Assembly: GCA_037783415.1 (NCBI GenBank)
Contig: JAZGTN010000085.1
Coordinates: 3,033,501 to 3,097,500, forward strand
Direction: 5' to 3'
DNA from: Leptasterias polaris
Lineage: Eukaryota; Echinodermata; Asteroidea; Forcipulatida; Asteriidae
DNA: 64,000 nucleotides
Shown: positions 12,487 through 22,663 of the stretch, one piece after another
Position numbering within the stretch: position 1 is the stretch's first letter
Layout of the letters: every line of letters begins with the position of its first letter
The notes under the pieces: generated by a model
Told to the model about the DNA's origin: nothing
The model's input: the letters and a program-made list of their open reading frames with translations, nothing else
Database searches by the model: none
Made by a program: the position numbers and the translations under genes

Positions 12487-13851
12487 AGAGCAGTGGTCCA
12501 GTGGAAGGGCTCCGGATTCTGCACCAAATGGTACTGGGTTCGAGCCCCTGGTGTTCCTTTTTATGTATTTATTTTAGGGTTGTTTATTTTAAGGTTTTAA
12601 ATTAAACTCTAACACAATTTAATGAAGAGGAGCAGTGGCCCAGTGGAAGGGCTTCAGACTCTGGGCCCAATGGTACTGGGTTCGAATCGTGTGTGTGTTC
12701 TTTTTATGTTGTTTATTTCAAAGTTGTTTATTTGAAGGTCTAAAATTAAACTCAAACGCAATTTAAGCAAGAGGAGTAGTGGCCCAGTGGAAGGGCTCCG
12801 GATTCTGCACCAAATGGTACTGGGTTCGAGCCCCTGGTGTTCCTTTTTATGTATTTATTTTAGGGTTGTTTATTTTAAGGTTTTAAATTAAACTCTAACA
12901 CAATTTAATGAAGAGGAGCAGTGGCCCAGTGGCCCAGTGGAAGGGCTTCAGACTCTGGGCCCAATGGTACTGGGTTCGAATCGTGTGTGTGTTCTTTTTA
13001 TGTTGTTTATTTCAAAGTTGTTTATTTGAAGGTCTAAAATTAAACTCAAACGCAATTTAAGCAAGAGGAGCAGTGGCCCAGTGGAAGGGCTCCGGACTCT
13101 GCACCAAATGGTACTTGGTTCGAGCCCCTGGTGTTCTTTTTTATGTTGTTTATTTCAAAGTTGTTTATTTTAAGGTTTAAAATTAAACTCAAACGCAATT
13201 TAAGTAAGAGGAGCAGTGGCCCAGTGGAAGGGCTTCAGACTCTGGGCCCAATGGTACTGGGTTCGAATCGTGTGTGTGTTCTTTTGTATGTTGTTTATTT
13301 CAAAGTTGTTTATTTTAAGGTTTAAAATTAAACTCAAACGCAATTTAAGTAAGAGGAGCAGTGGCCCAGTGGAAGGGCTCCGGACTCTGAACCCAATGGT
13401 ACCGGGTTCGAATCTCGGGAGTTCTCTTTTTATGTTGTTGATATAAAGATGTTCATTCTAAGGTTTAAAATTAAACTCAAACCCACTTTAAGTAAGAAGA
13501 GCAGTGGCCCAATGGAAGGGCTCCAGACCCTGGACCGAATGGTACCGGGTTCGAATCTCGGGAGTTCTCTTTTTATGTTGTTGATATAAAGATGTTCATT
13601 CTAAGGTTTAAAATTAAACTCAAACCCACTTTAAGTAAGAAGAGCAGTGGCCCAATGGAAGGGCTCCAGACCCTGGACCGAAAGGTACCGGGTTCGAATC
13701 TCGGGAGTTCTTTTTTATGTTGTTGATATAAAGATGTTCATTCTAAGGTTTAAAATTAAACTCAAACGCAATTTAAGTAAGAGGAGCAGTGGCCCAATGG
13801 AAGGGCTCCAGACTCTGGACCGAAAGGTCCCGGGATCGAATCCCGTTGCAT
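12487..13851 (+). repeat. Diverged monomeric edge of the satellite, about 142-bp units
   Basis: Ten single-module monomers start near 12487, 12629, 12773, 12915, 13067, 13210, 13355, 13498, 13641 and 13783. Each is a tRNA-like module plus a spacer of about 70 bp containing ttgtttattt or gttgatataaagatgtt and then aaaattaaactcaaac. They differ from one another far more than the inner units do. Several B boxes read GGTTCGAATC. The 12915 monomer repeats the 9-bp A-box duplication, and 12487-12772 resembles 12773-13066. The last monomer has GGATCGAATCC and no T-run, so it lacks the expected terminator. This simple form is probably ancestral to the 432-bp unit. Confidence 0.85.
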
Positions 13852-13904
13852 ATAAATTCGAGGCGTTTTAAAGAACCCTTTTTTATTTTAAAGAAAAAAG
13901 TAAT

Positions 13905-14115
13905 ACAAAAAAGTGCAGAGGTTCGTTTTAAGTTTTAAGTTTCCTTCCCATCCTCGAATGGGCGGCGCGTCACACCGCGCGGTGAGTCTCACTGCCACCA
14001 CACTCTTCGCGGCCTCGGACCTGTCACCACTGGGGCTCGAACCGGGGACCCCTGGCTTCGGCGACTGCTGCCCTTCCACGACACCCACTTGGGTCCCCCC
14101 CAGGAACATATGCAT
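13905..14115 (-). mobile_element. SINE-like stretch with a minus-strand B box
   Basis: On the minus strand the sequence reads GTCGTGGAAGGGCAGCAG, then a B box GGTTCGAGCCC (14033-14043), then a GC-rich body. The block is much richer in GC than its surroundings. A tRNA-headed SINE is the best reading, but the T-stem pairs poorly and no tail or target-site duplication is clear. Copies lie near 19236-19446 and 24581-24791. The short ORFs across it in both strands look incidental. Confidence 0.4.
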
Positions 14116-14139
14116 TTTGAACTTGATGAACCTTCGATT

Positions 14140-14700
14140 CATATTTTACATTGGATACTATGGCATGGGAATTCAGTGCTTTATACTTAGTAAATAATTC
14201 GCGAGTGGAATACTTTACACAGGATACTATGGCATTGGGAAATCAGTGCTTCGTAGTAAATATTAATTTGCGAGTGGAAGGCACACGCTATAGTTTACTT
14301 AGGAATAGGTATAAGTATCCAGGGGACTCAGAAAATAATTCGAGTTGGAGGCACACGCTTTAGGTATAGACCATTAGTTTATTTAGTTAACAGAGTACAC
14401 AGGGTACAATGGCATAGGGAAGTCCTTGCTTTATACTTAGTAAATAATTTGCGAGTGGAAGGCACACGCTATACCATTAGTTTACTTAGGAATGGGTATA
14501 GGTATACAGGTGACTCCATGTTCCGACTCAGAAAAAAAAATCGAGTGGAAGTCACACGCTGTAGGTATGGACCATTAGTTTACTATAAGGAAACATAGGC
14601 ATATATAGAGGACTGCTTGGTTCGGACTTTAACAAAATGTGAGTTTAGAGGCACACGCTGTATGTATAGAAAATTAGCGCACATATGAAACGATATATAA
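14140..14700 (+). repeat. Degenerate tandem repeat related to the satellite spacer
   Basis: Irregular units of about 90-110 bp repeat the elements ggatactatggca, gctttatacttagtaaata, atttgcgagtggaaggc, acacgctata and ccattagtttactt. The same order of elements makes up the long spacer after satellite module Y. These copies are more diverged than the satellite spacer and carry no tRNA-like module. Equivalents lie near 19486-20045 and 24831-25375. Confidence 0.75.
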
Positions 14701-15059
14701 TATGGAATTATTGGTTTGACTACGGACATTGGGGTTGTTGCGGGGAGGGTTGCGGGGGAGGGTTGCGGGGGAGGGTTGCGGGGGAGGGTGGCGGTCTCCA
14801 GTCGTAGCGAGCTAGCTTGGATCAACATGACCGCGGGAACAACAGCGTTGATTCCACCAGTTTTCTTGGCCGGTATCCTCACCGTCGTATCGTCTGGGAT
14901 GATGCATTGAATTGAAGAGGTTGTGTCTTCGGTTGAGTGGTCTTGTATAGGGTTTGAAAATACATCGGAAAGAGACCGCGTTCGGGCATGCTGGATGATT
15001 GGACCACTGTATACAGGTGTTCGTTCAATTGAATTTTCACGCTGTGAACATAAATTCAA
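14583..15059 (-). other. 158-codon minus-strand ORF of unknown status
   Basis: The first half (to about residue 88) has mixed, protein-like composition, with runs such as TRSLSDVFSNPIQDHSTED and RIPAKKTGGINAVVP. The second half translates the GC-rich 17-bp repeat (Pro/Thr/Ala-rich) and then AT-rich DNA, which does not look like protein. A plausible splice acceptor (TTTATGTTCACAG) lies just inside the 5' end at about 15045. An identical ORF exists at 19929-20405. In copy 3 the same frame has an internal TGA in place of TCA. I recognise no family. It could be an exon fragment or chance. Confidence 0.15.
14730..14795 (+). repeat. Short GC-rich tandem repeat, 17-bp unit
   Basis: Three to four units of a ttgcgggggaggg-type sequence, also near 20076-20141 and 25406-25471 in the other segmental copies. 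The G-tracts could favour local G-quadruplex formation. No gene link is visible. Confidence 0.7.
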
Positions 15060-15667
15060 ACAAAGATTTTAAGAATTAGAATAAAAACTTTACATGTATA
15101 TAATAATAATAATAAAATCCACAGTGTTGCTGAAAACGAACGCACAACCTGATTTTCAATTTTAAAAATATTTGTCTGTATTTTTTTCCTATTTTTTCTT
15201 ACTGTAAAACTAACTTCATATTTTTATTATTTTCGTCAAAGAAAAAGGCGAAAAGTCTGAACACTGTTATCATTATTATGGGTGGTGTTCCTTTAAACAA
15301 AGAGCTTATTTTACCAATTTAAACCAAAGATGCGCGGTTAAAATGTCAAATAAAATTGGAGCTGTTGCCGAAGTTCCATTATGGTTAAGTACTCTTGCTT
15401 TCATTTATTTATTGTATTTATTTACAGTGAATTTGGCAATACACACAACATTGAATAATAACATCTGCCAGAAATAAAATTACACAGTATCGTCGTTCTC
15501 ATTCGGTAATTGTTTCAAAGAATTCACAACTTGAAATCATCAACTTTTATTTTTAAATCGATACCCACCCAACCCCCTTCATTACGGTGTCTTAAAAAGA
15601 GAAACAATTTGATTAAGTGCAGGGGGAATGAATGTAGGTGCCAAACTTTTACCCGTTTTAGAACGTC

Positions 15668-15706
15668 AGCCTTTGAGAAAGACTCTGCAAAGGTCGAAAC
15701 GTCAGA
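15668..15706 (+). other. Degenerate hammerhead-like motif (gtcgaaacgtc family)
   Basis: The stretch runs from gcctttgagaaagactc to ggtcgaaacgtcagacc. It has the same layout as two better motifs at 45249 and 45866: a short outer stem, a purine-rich core strand, a five-base hairpin stem, then GAAAC and a GTC. Here the outer and inner stems each contain a mismatch, so it is at most a relic. Copies occur near 21014 and 26344. Confidence 0.35.
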
Positions 15707-16469
15707 CCTTGATCAATCCTTTCCACAGATCGTTTGGTTTGGTAAGCAGTTTACAACAACTGACGTTACATGTAGATGTAGGCTATTCCCTTTTTCTTCA
15801 TTTTACAAACATGTAGGCCTAGGCCCACACATTGATCTCAGACTATCCACGCATAGAGGTAGAAATACAATAATTATTATGAAAACTACAAGTGGTAAAA
15901 GATTGCTTAACCCAGTACTCTAAAAAGAAAATTCGATTGTTTCATTTGATTGACGGCAAGTAGTCATTGATGACTGGCACAATACAATACGCCATGGGCC
16001 AAACGCCATAGCTACTTCCGGCCCTTGTACTTTCAAGTGCCGTTGTTTACGTGCATGGAGGTGGAAATAGAAACGCCACAAAATTACCCGTTTTACGACA
16101 ATCTTAGTGTTTACACGGGTTCCACGAGCCCTATTCCTATTCTACATTTTGAACTGAAGTAAACTACACAATAAAGCTTACCTCTAGAGATATTAAATCA
16201 CGTCAAATGATCCTAATACATCCACGGTGTTTACATAAATCAAGCATGGCTGGTGGCCATTTTGAATTACGCTCACGGCATCATGCCGTCGAGTACCCCC
16301 CCCCCCCCCTACTACATGTTTATCTGGTGTTAGGTAATAGTCGGGTACCTGTCGTTTTCTTCGGCTGGTTCCAATCACCTGTGCCTGTCAAAGACCACAG
16401 GGGTACGCAACTGGCTCCCGCAAAACCTCTCGGTAATGAACAGTAATAGTCGGACATGTAGGCCTAGTA

Positions 16470-17035
16470 ATTATCTGGGGTGTGGCTCGTTGATCATGAT
16501 TATGATCAAGCTGGGTAGATGACTAAAAGGCCGGGGACTGGGAGTTCGATTTGAGGGTAAGGGAGATGGTCTAGTAGTAATTTTGCTGGGGTGTGACTCG
16601 TTGAACATGATTATGATCAAGCTGGGTAGATGACTAAAGGGCAGGGACTGGGAGTTCGATGTGAGGGTAGGGGAGATGGACTAGTAGTAATTTTGCTAGG
16701 GTGTGGCTGGTTGGACCTGGTATGAGCAAGTTGGGTAGATGACCTGGGGCCAGGGACTGGGAGTTCGATGTGAGGGTAGGGGAGATGGGCTAGTAGTAAT
16801 TTTGCTAGGGTGTGGCTGGTTGGACCTGATATGAGCAAGCTGGGTAGATAACTGGGGCCAGGGACAGGGAGTTCGATTTGAGGGTAGGGGAGATGGGCTA
16901 GTAGTAATTTTGCTAGGGTGTGGCTGGTTGGACTGGGTATGAGCAAGTTGGGTATAATACTTGGGCCAGGGATTTGGATTTAGATTTGAAGGTATGGGAC
17001 TAACAGTATAAATCATCGTGCTGGGGAATGGCTAG
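16470..17035. repeat. Minisatellite, about 110-bp unit, five copies
   Basis: Units contain gctagggtgtggctggttgg, gagcaagctgggtaga, ggccagggactgggagttcg and tagtagtaattttg. The phrase gggtgtggctggttgg recurs at spacings near 108-110. The first two units are more diverged (gtgactcgttgaacatg). Equivalents lie at about 21816-22380 and 27140-27672. The long minus-strand ORFs across it only reflect the repeat. Confidence 0.85.
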
Positions 17036-17070
17036 CTGAGATGAATGGGATGGGTATAGGACTGGCCTGG

Positions 17071-17071
<1 letters not shown>

Positions 17072-17100
<29 letters not shown>
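17072..17100 (+). repeat. Poly-G run (29 G)
   Basis: A pure G run just after the 110-bp minisatellite. The equivalent runs in copies 2 and 3 are 27 G (22419-22445) and 20 G (28025-28044). A poly-C run lies 770 bp upstream (16296-16309, 14 C; 15 and 12 in the other copies). Such runs are prone to length error in both replication and sequencing. Confidence 0.9.
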
Positions 17101-17101
<1 letters not shown>

Positions 17102-17318
17102 GATGCTTGATAGAAAACAAGTTTTGTTATGTTTGGTAGAAGTTAATTGCATTTTATTGCAGGGTGGAATTTATTTTAAGGAACAGTTCAAAATGAATTG
17201 AAAGTACATACATGGGGAGACAAAAAGTCTTGTTATGTATAGGTTGATGTAACAAATTATTTAACAAATGTGACCCCTCTTAGACCTTTACTTCCGGTAA
17301 AAAAAGGAAGCTCTAAAA

Positions 17319-19182
17319 CTCCGGACTCTCAACCCAAAGGTACTGGGTTCGATTCCTGGGTGTTCTTTTTGTACTCTTTAAGGCCATTGGTTTACGCAGG
17401 ATACTAAGGCATATGAAAAACCTTGCTTTATACTTGGTAAATAATTTGCAAGAGGAACGCATAGGCTATCAGTAGTTTACTTTTTAGCTGCTGTTGATTT
17501 GATATCCTAGGATTTTAAATTAAACTCGCAAGCATGTTAAGTAAGAAGACCAGTGGTCCAGTGGAAGGGCTCCGGACTCTGCACCAAATGGTACTGGGTT
17601 CGAGCCACTGGTGTTCCTTTTTATGTTTTTATTTTAGGGTTGTTTATTTTACTTTTGGCCGTTAATGATTTGATGTTCAAGGGTTATAAATTAAACTCGA
17701 ATGCACATTTAAGTAAGAGGAGCAGTGGCCCAGTGGATGGGCTCCGGACTCTGAACCCAAAGGTACTGGGTTCGATTCCCGGTTGTTCTTTTTGTACTCT
17801 TAAGGCTATTGGTTTACGCAGGATAGGCCTACTATCCCAAATGAAAAACCTTGCTTTATACTTGGTAAATAATTTGCAAGAGGAACGCATAGGCTATATA
17901 CCAGTAGTTTACTTTTTAGCTGCTGTTGATTTGATATCCTAGGATTTTAAATTAAACTCGCAAGCATGTTAAGTAAGAAGAGCAGTGGTCCAGTGGAAGG
18001 GCTCCGGACTCTGCACCAAATGGTACTGGGTTCGAGCCCCTGGTGTTCCTTTTTATGTTTTTATTTTAGGGTTGTTTATTTTACTTTTGGCCGTTAATGA
18101 TTTGATGTTCAAGGGTTATAAATTAAACTCGAATGCACATTTAAGTAAGAGGAGCAGTGGCCCAGTGGATGGGCTCCGGACTCTGAACCCAAAGGTACTG
18201 GGTTCGATTCCCGGGTGTTCTTTTTGTACTCTTAAGGTTTATTGGTTTACGCAGGATACTATGCCAAATGAAAAATCTTGCTTTATACTTAGTAAATAAT
18301 TTGCAAGAGGAACGCATAGGCTATACACCAGTAGTTTACTTTTTAGCTGCTGTTGATTTGATATCCTTGGATTTTAAATTAAACTCGAACGCATGAAGAG
18401 CAGTGGTCCAGTGGAAGGGCTCCGGACTCTGCACCAAATGGTACTGGGTTCCAGCCCCTGGTGTTCCTTTTTATGTATTTATTTTAGGGTTGTTTATTTT
18501 AAGGTTTTTAATTAAACTCTAACACAATTTAAGTAAGAGGTGCAGTGGCCCAGTGGAAGGGCTTCAGACTCTGGGCCCAATGGTACTGGGTTCGAATCGT
18601 GTGTGTGTGTTCTTTTTTATGTTGTTTATTTCAAAGTTGTTTATTTTAAGGTTTAAAATTAAACTCAAACGCAATTTAAGTAAGAGGAGCAGTGGCCCAG
18701 TGGAAGGGCTTCAGACTCTGAACCCAATGGTACCGGGTTCGAATCTCGGGAGTTCTCTTTTTATGTTGTTGATATAAAGATGTTCATTCTAAGGTTTAAA
18801 ATTAAACTCAAACCCACTTTAAGTAAGAAGAGCAGTGGCCCAATGGAAGGGCTCCAGACCCTGGACCGAATGGTACCGGGTTCGAATCTCGGGAGTTCTC
18901 TTTTTATGTTGTTGATATAAAGATGTTCATTCTAAGGTTTAAAATTAAACTCAAACCCACTTTAAGAAAGAAGAGCAGTGGCCCAGTGGAAGGGCTCCAG
19001 ACCCTGGACCGAAAGGTACCGGGTTCGAATCTCGGGAGTTCTTTTTTATGTTGTTGATATAAAGATGTTCATTCTAAGGTTTAAAATTAAACTCAAACGC
19101 AATTTAAGTAAGAGGAGCAGTGGCCCAATGGAAGGGCTCCAGACTCTGGACCGAAAGGTCCCGGGATCGAATCCCGTTGCAT
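17319..19182 (+). repeat. Satellite piece carried by copy 2
   Basis: A partial single-module unit (17319-17546) is followed by two long units at 17547 and 17979 (Y modules at 17719 and 18151). Then come an X-like module at 18397 and monomers at about 18539, 18686, 18829, 18972 and 19114. It is the shortened equivalent of 11409-13851. The monomer at 18539 has GGTGCAG in its acceptor strand, and the module at 18397 has a damaged B box (ggttccagcccc). Confidence 0.88.
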
Positions 19183-22100
19183 ATAAATTCGAGGCGTTTT
19201 AAAGAACCCTTTTTTATTTTAAAGAAAAAAGTAATACAAAAAAGTGCAGAGGTTCGTTTTAAGTTTTAAGTTTCCTTCCCATCCTCGAATGGGCGGCGCG
19301 TCACACCGCGCGGTGAGTCTCACTGCCACCACACTCTTCGCGGCCTCGGACCTGTCACCACTGGGGCTCGAACCGGGGACCCCTGGCTTCGGCGACTGCT
19401 GCCCTTCCACGACACCCACTTGGGTTCCCCCCAGGAACATATGCATTTTGAACTTGATGAACCTTCGATTCATATTTTACATTGGATACTATGGCATGGG
19501 AATTCAGTGCTTTATACTTAGTAAATAATTCGCGAGTGGAATACTTTACACAGGATACTATGGCATTGGGAAATCAGTGCTTCGTAAATCAGTGCTTCGT
19601 AGTAAATATTAATTTGCGAGTGGAAGGCACACGCTATAGTTTACTTAGGAATAGGTATAAGTATCCAGGGGACTCAGAAAATAATTCGAGTTGGAGGCAC
19701 ACGCTTTAGGTATAGACCATTAGTTTATTTAGTTAACAGAGTACACAGGGTACAATGGCATAGGGAAGTCCTTGCTTTATACTTAGTAAATAATTTGCGA
19801 GTGGAAGGCACACGCTATACCATTAGTTTACTTAGGAATGGGTATAGGTATACAGGTGACTCCATGTTCCGACTCAGAAAAAAAATTCGAGTGGAAGTCA
19901 CACGCTGTAGGTATGGACCATTAGTTTACTATAAGGAAACATAGGCATATATAGAGGACTGCTTGGTTCGGACTTTAACAAAATGTGAGTTTAGAGGCAC
20001 ACGCTGTATGTATAGAAAATTAGCGCACATATGAAACGATATATAATATGGAATTATTGGTTTGACTACGGACATTGGGGTTGTTGCGGGGAGGGTTGCG
20101 GGGGAGGGTTGCGGGGGAGGGTTGCGGGGGAGGGTGGCGGTCTCCAGTCGTAGCGAGCTAGCTTGGATCAACATGACCGCGGGAACAACAGCGTTGATTC
20201 CACCAGTTTTCTTGGCCGGTATCCTCACCGTCGTATCGTCTGGGATGATGCATTGAATTGAAGAGGTTGTGTCTTCGGTTGAGTGGTCTTGTATAGGGTT
20301 TGAAAATACATCGGAAAGAGACCGCGTTCGGGCATGCTGGATGATTGGACCACTGTATACAGGTGTTCGTTCAATTGAATTTTCACGCTGTGAACATAAA
20401 TTCAAACAAAGATTTTAAGAATTAGAATAAAAACTTTACATGTATATAATAATAATAATAAAATCCACAGTGTTGCTGAAAACGAACGCACAACCTGATT
20501 TTCAATTTTAAAAATATTTGTCTGTATTTTTTTTCTATTTTTTCTTACTGTAAAACTAACTTCATATTTTTATTATTTTCGTCAAAGAAAAAGGCGAAAA
20601 GTCTGAACACTGTTATCATTATTATGGGTGGTGTTCCTTTAAACAAAGAGCTTATTTTACCAATTTAAACCAAAGATGCGCGGTTAAAATGTCAAATAAA
20701 ATTGGAGCTGTTGCCGAAGTTCCATTATGGTTAAGTACTCTTGCTTTCATTTATTTATTGTATTTATTTACAGTGAATTTGGCAATACACACAACATTGA
20801 ATAATAACATCTGCCAGAAATAAAATTACACAGTATCGTCGTTCTCATTCGGTAATTGTTTCAAAGAATTCACAACTTGAAATCATCAACTTTTATTTTT
20901 AAATCGATACCCACCCAACCCCCTTCATTACGGTGTCTTAAAAAGAGAAACAATTTGATTAAGTGCAGGGGGAATGAATGTAGGTGCCAAACTTTTACCC
21001 GTTTTAGAACGTCAGCCTTTGAGAAAGACTCTGCAAAGGTCGAAACGTCAGACCTTGATCAATCCTTTCCACAGATCGTTTGGTTTGGTAAGCAGTTTAC
21101 AACAACTGACGTTACATGTAGATGTAGGCTATTCCCTTTTTCTTCATTTTACAAACATGTAGGCCTAGGCCCACACATTGATCTCAGACTATCCACGCAT
21201 AGAGGTAGAAATACAATAATTATTATGAAAACTACAAGTGGTAAAAGATTGCTTAACCCAGTACTCTAAAAAGAAAATTCGATTGTTTCATTTGATTGAC
21301 GGCAAGTAGTCATTGATGACTGGCACAATACAATACGCCATGGGCCAAACGCCATAGCTACTTCCGGCCCTTGTACTTTCAAGTGCCGTTGTTTACGTGC
21401 ATGGAGGTGGAAATAGAAACGCCACAAAATTACCCGTTTTACGACAATCTTAGTGTTTACACGGGTTCCACGAGCCCTATTCCTATTCTACATTTTGAAC
21501 TGAAGTAAACTACACAATAAAGCTTACCTCTAGAGATATTAAATCACGTCAAATGATCCTAATACATCCACGGTGTTTACATAAATCAAGCATGGCTGGT
21601 GGCCATTTTGAATTACGCTCACGGCATCATGCCGTCGAGTACCCCCCCCCCCCCCCTACTACATGTTTATCTGGTGTTAGGTAATAGTCGGGTACCTGTC
21701 GTTTTCTTCGGCTGGTTCCAATCACCTGTGCCTGTCAAAGACCACAGGGGTACGCAACTGGCTCCCGCAAAACCTCTCGGTAATGAACAGTAATAGTCGG
21801 ACATGTAGGCCTAGTAATTATCTGGGGTGTGGCTCGTTGATCATGATTATGATCAAGCTGGGTAGATGACTAAAAGGCCGGGGACTGGGAGTTCGATTTG
21901 AGGGTAAGGGAGATGGTCTAGTAGTAATTTTGCTGGGGTGTGACTCGTTGAACATGATTATGATCAAGCTGGGTAGATGACTAAAGGGCAGGGACTGGGA
22001 GTTCGATGTGAGGGTAGGGGAGATGGACTAGTAGTAATTTTGCTAGGGTGTGGCTGGTTGGACCTGGTATGAGCAAGTTGGGTAGATGACCTGGGGCCAG

Positions 22101-22663
22101 GGACTGGGAGTTCGATGTGAGGGTAGGGGAGATGGGCTAGTAGTAATTTTGCTAGGGTGTGGCTGGTTGGACCTGATATGAGCAAGCTGGGTAGATAACT
22201 GGGGCCAGGGACAGGGAGTTCGATTTGAGGGTAGGGGAGATGGGCTAGTAGTAATTTTGCTAGGGTGTGGCTGGTTGGACTGGGTATGAGCAAGTTGGGT
22301 ATAATACTTGGGCCAGGGATTGGGATTTAGATTTGAAGGTATGGGACTAACAGTATAAATCATCGTGCTGGGGAATGGCTAGCTGAGATGAATGGGATGG
22401 GTATAGGACTGGCCTGGTGGGGGGGGGGGGGGGGGGGGGGGGGGGCGATGCTTGATAGAAAACAAGTTTTGTTATGTTTGGTAGAAGTTAATTGCATTTT
22501 ATTGCAGGGTGGAATTTATTTTAAGGAACAGTTCAAAATGAATTGAAAGTACATACATGGGGAGACAAAAAGTCTTGTTATGTATAGGTTGATGTAACAA
22601 ATTATTTAACAAATGTGACCCCTCTTAGACCTTTACTTCCGGTAAAAAAAGGAAGCTCTAAAA
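17319..22663. repeat. Tandem segmental copy 2 (5345 bp)
   Basis: Direct repeat of the preceding segment. The start is abrupt: ggaagctctaaaa is joined to the middle of a tRNA-like module, and the same joint recurs at 22663/22664. Differences from copy 1 are few: an insertion repeating the atcagtgcttcgta stretch near 19580, poly-C of 15 instead of 14, poly-G of 27 instead of 29, and scattered point changes. Confidence 0.9.

Larger units (their letters stand above)
11409..17318. repeat. Tandem segmental copy 1 (5910 bp)
   Basis: This is the first of three direct copies. It begins within a single-module satellite unit (ctccggactctcaaccc) and ends at ggaagctctaaaa. It is longer than the next copy because it keeps more satellite units and monomers. 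Matching landmarks sit about 5331-5347 bp apart between copies 1 and 2, for example the monomer at 13641 and the one at 18972. Confidence 0.88.

Noticed and set aside
174..13851. A cluster of functional tRNA genes
   Set aside because: The anticodon stem is broken in every module I checked and the X-type acceptor stem has mismatches, so these are tRNA-like repeats, not decoding tRNAs.
15510..15923. 137-codon plus-strand ORF present in all three segmental copies
   Set aside because: It crosses the hammerhead-like relic and AT-rich DNA. Identity among copies reflects recent duplication, and composition is not protein-like.
16348..16444. A processed (spliced) retrocopy of a gene at 28.6-29.1 kb
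   Set aside because: The fused pieces lack GT-AG borders at the flank positions on either strand, the observed joint does not match a clean exon-exon junction, and no poly-A tail is present.
16617..17016. Pro/Ser/Leu-rich minus-strand ORFs of 106-109 codons
   Set aside because: Translations of the 110-bp minisatellite in two frames at once.
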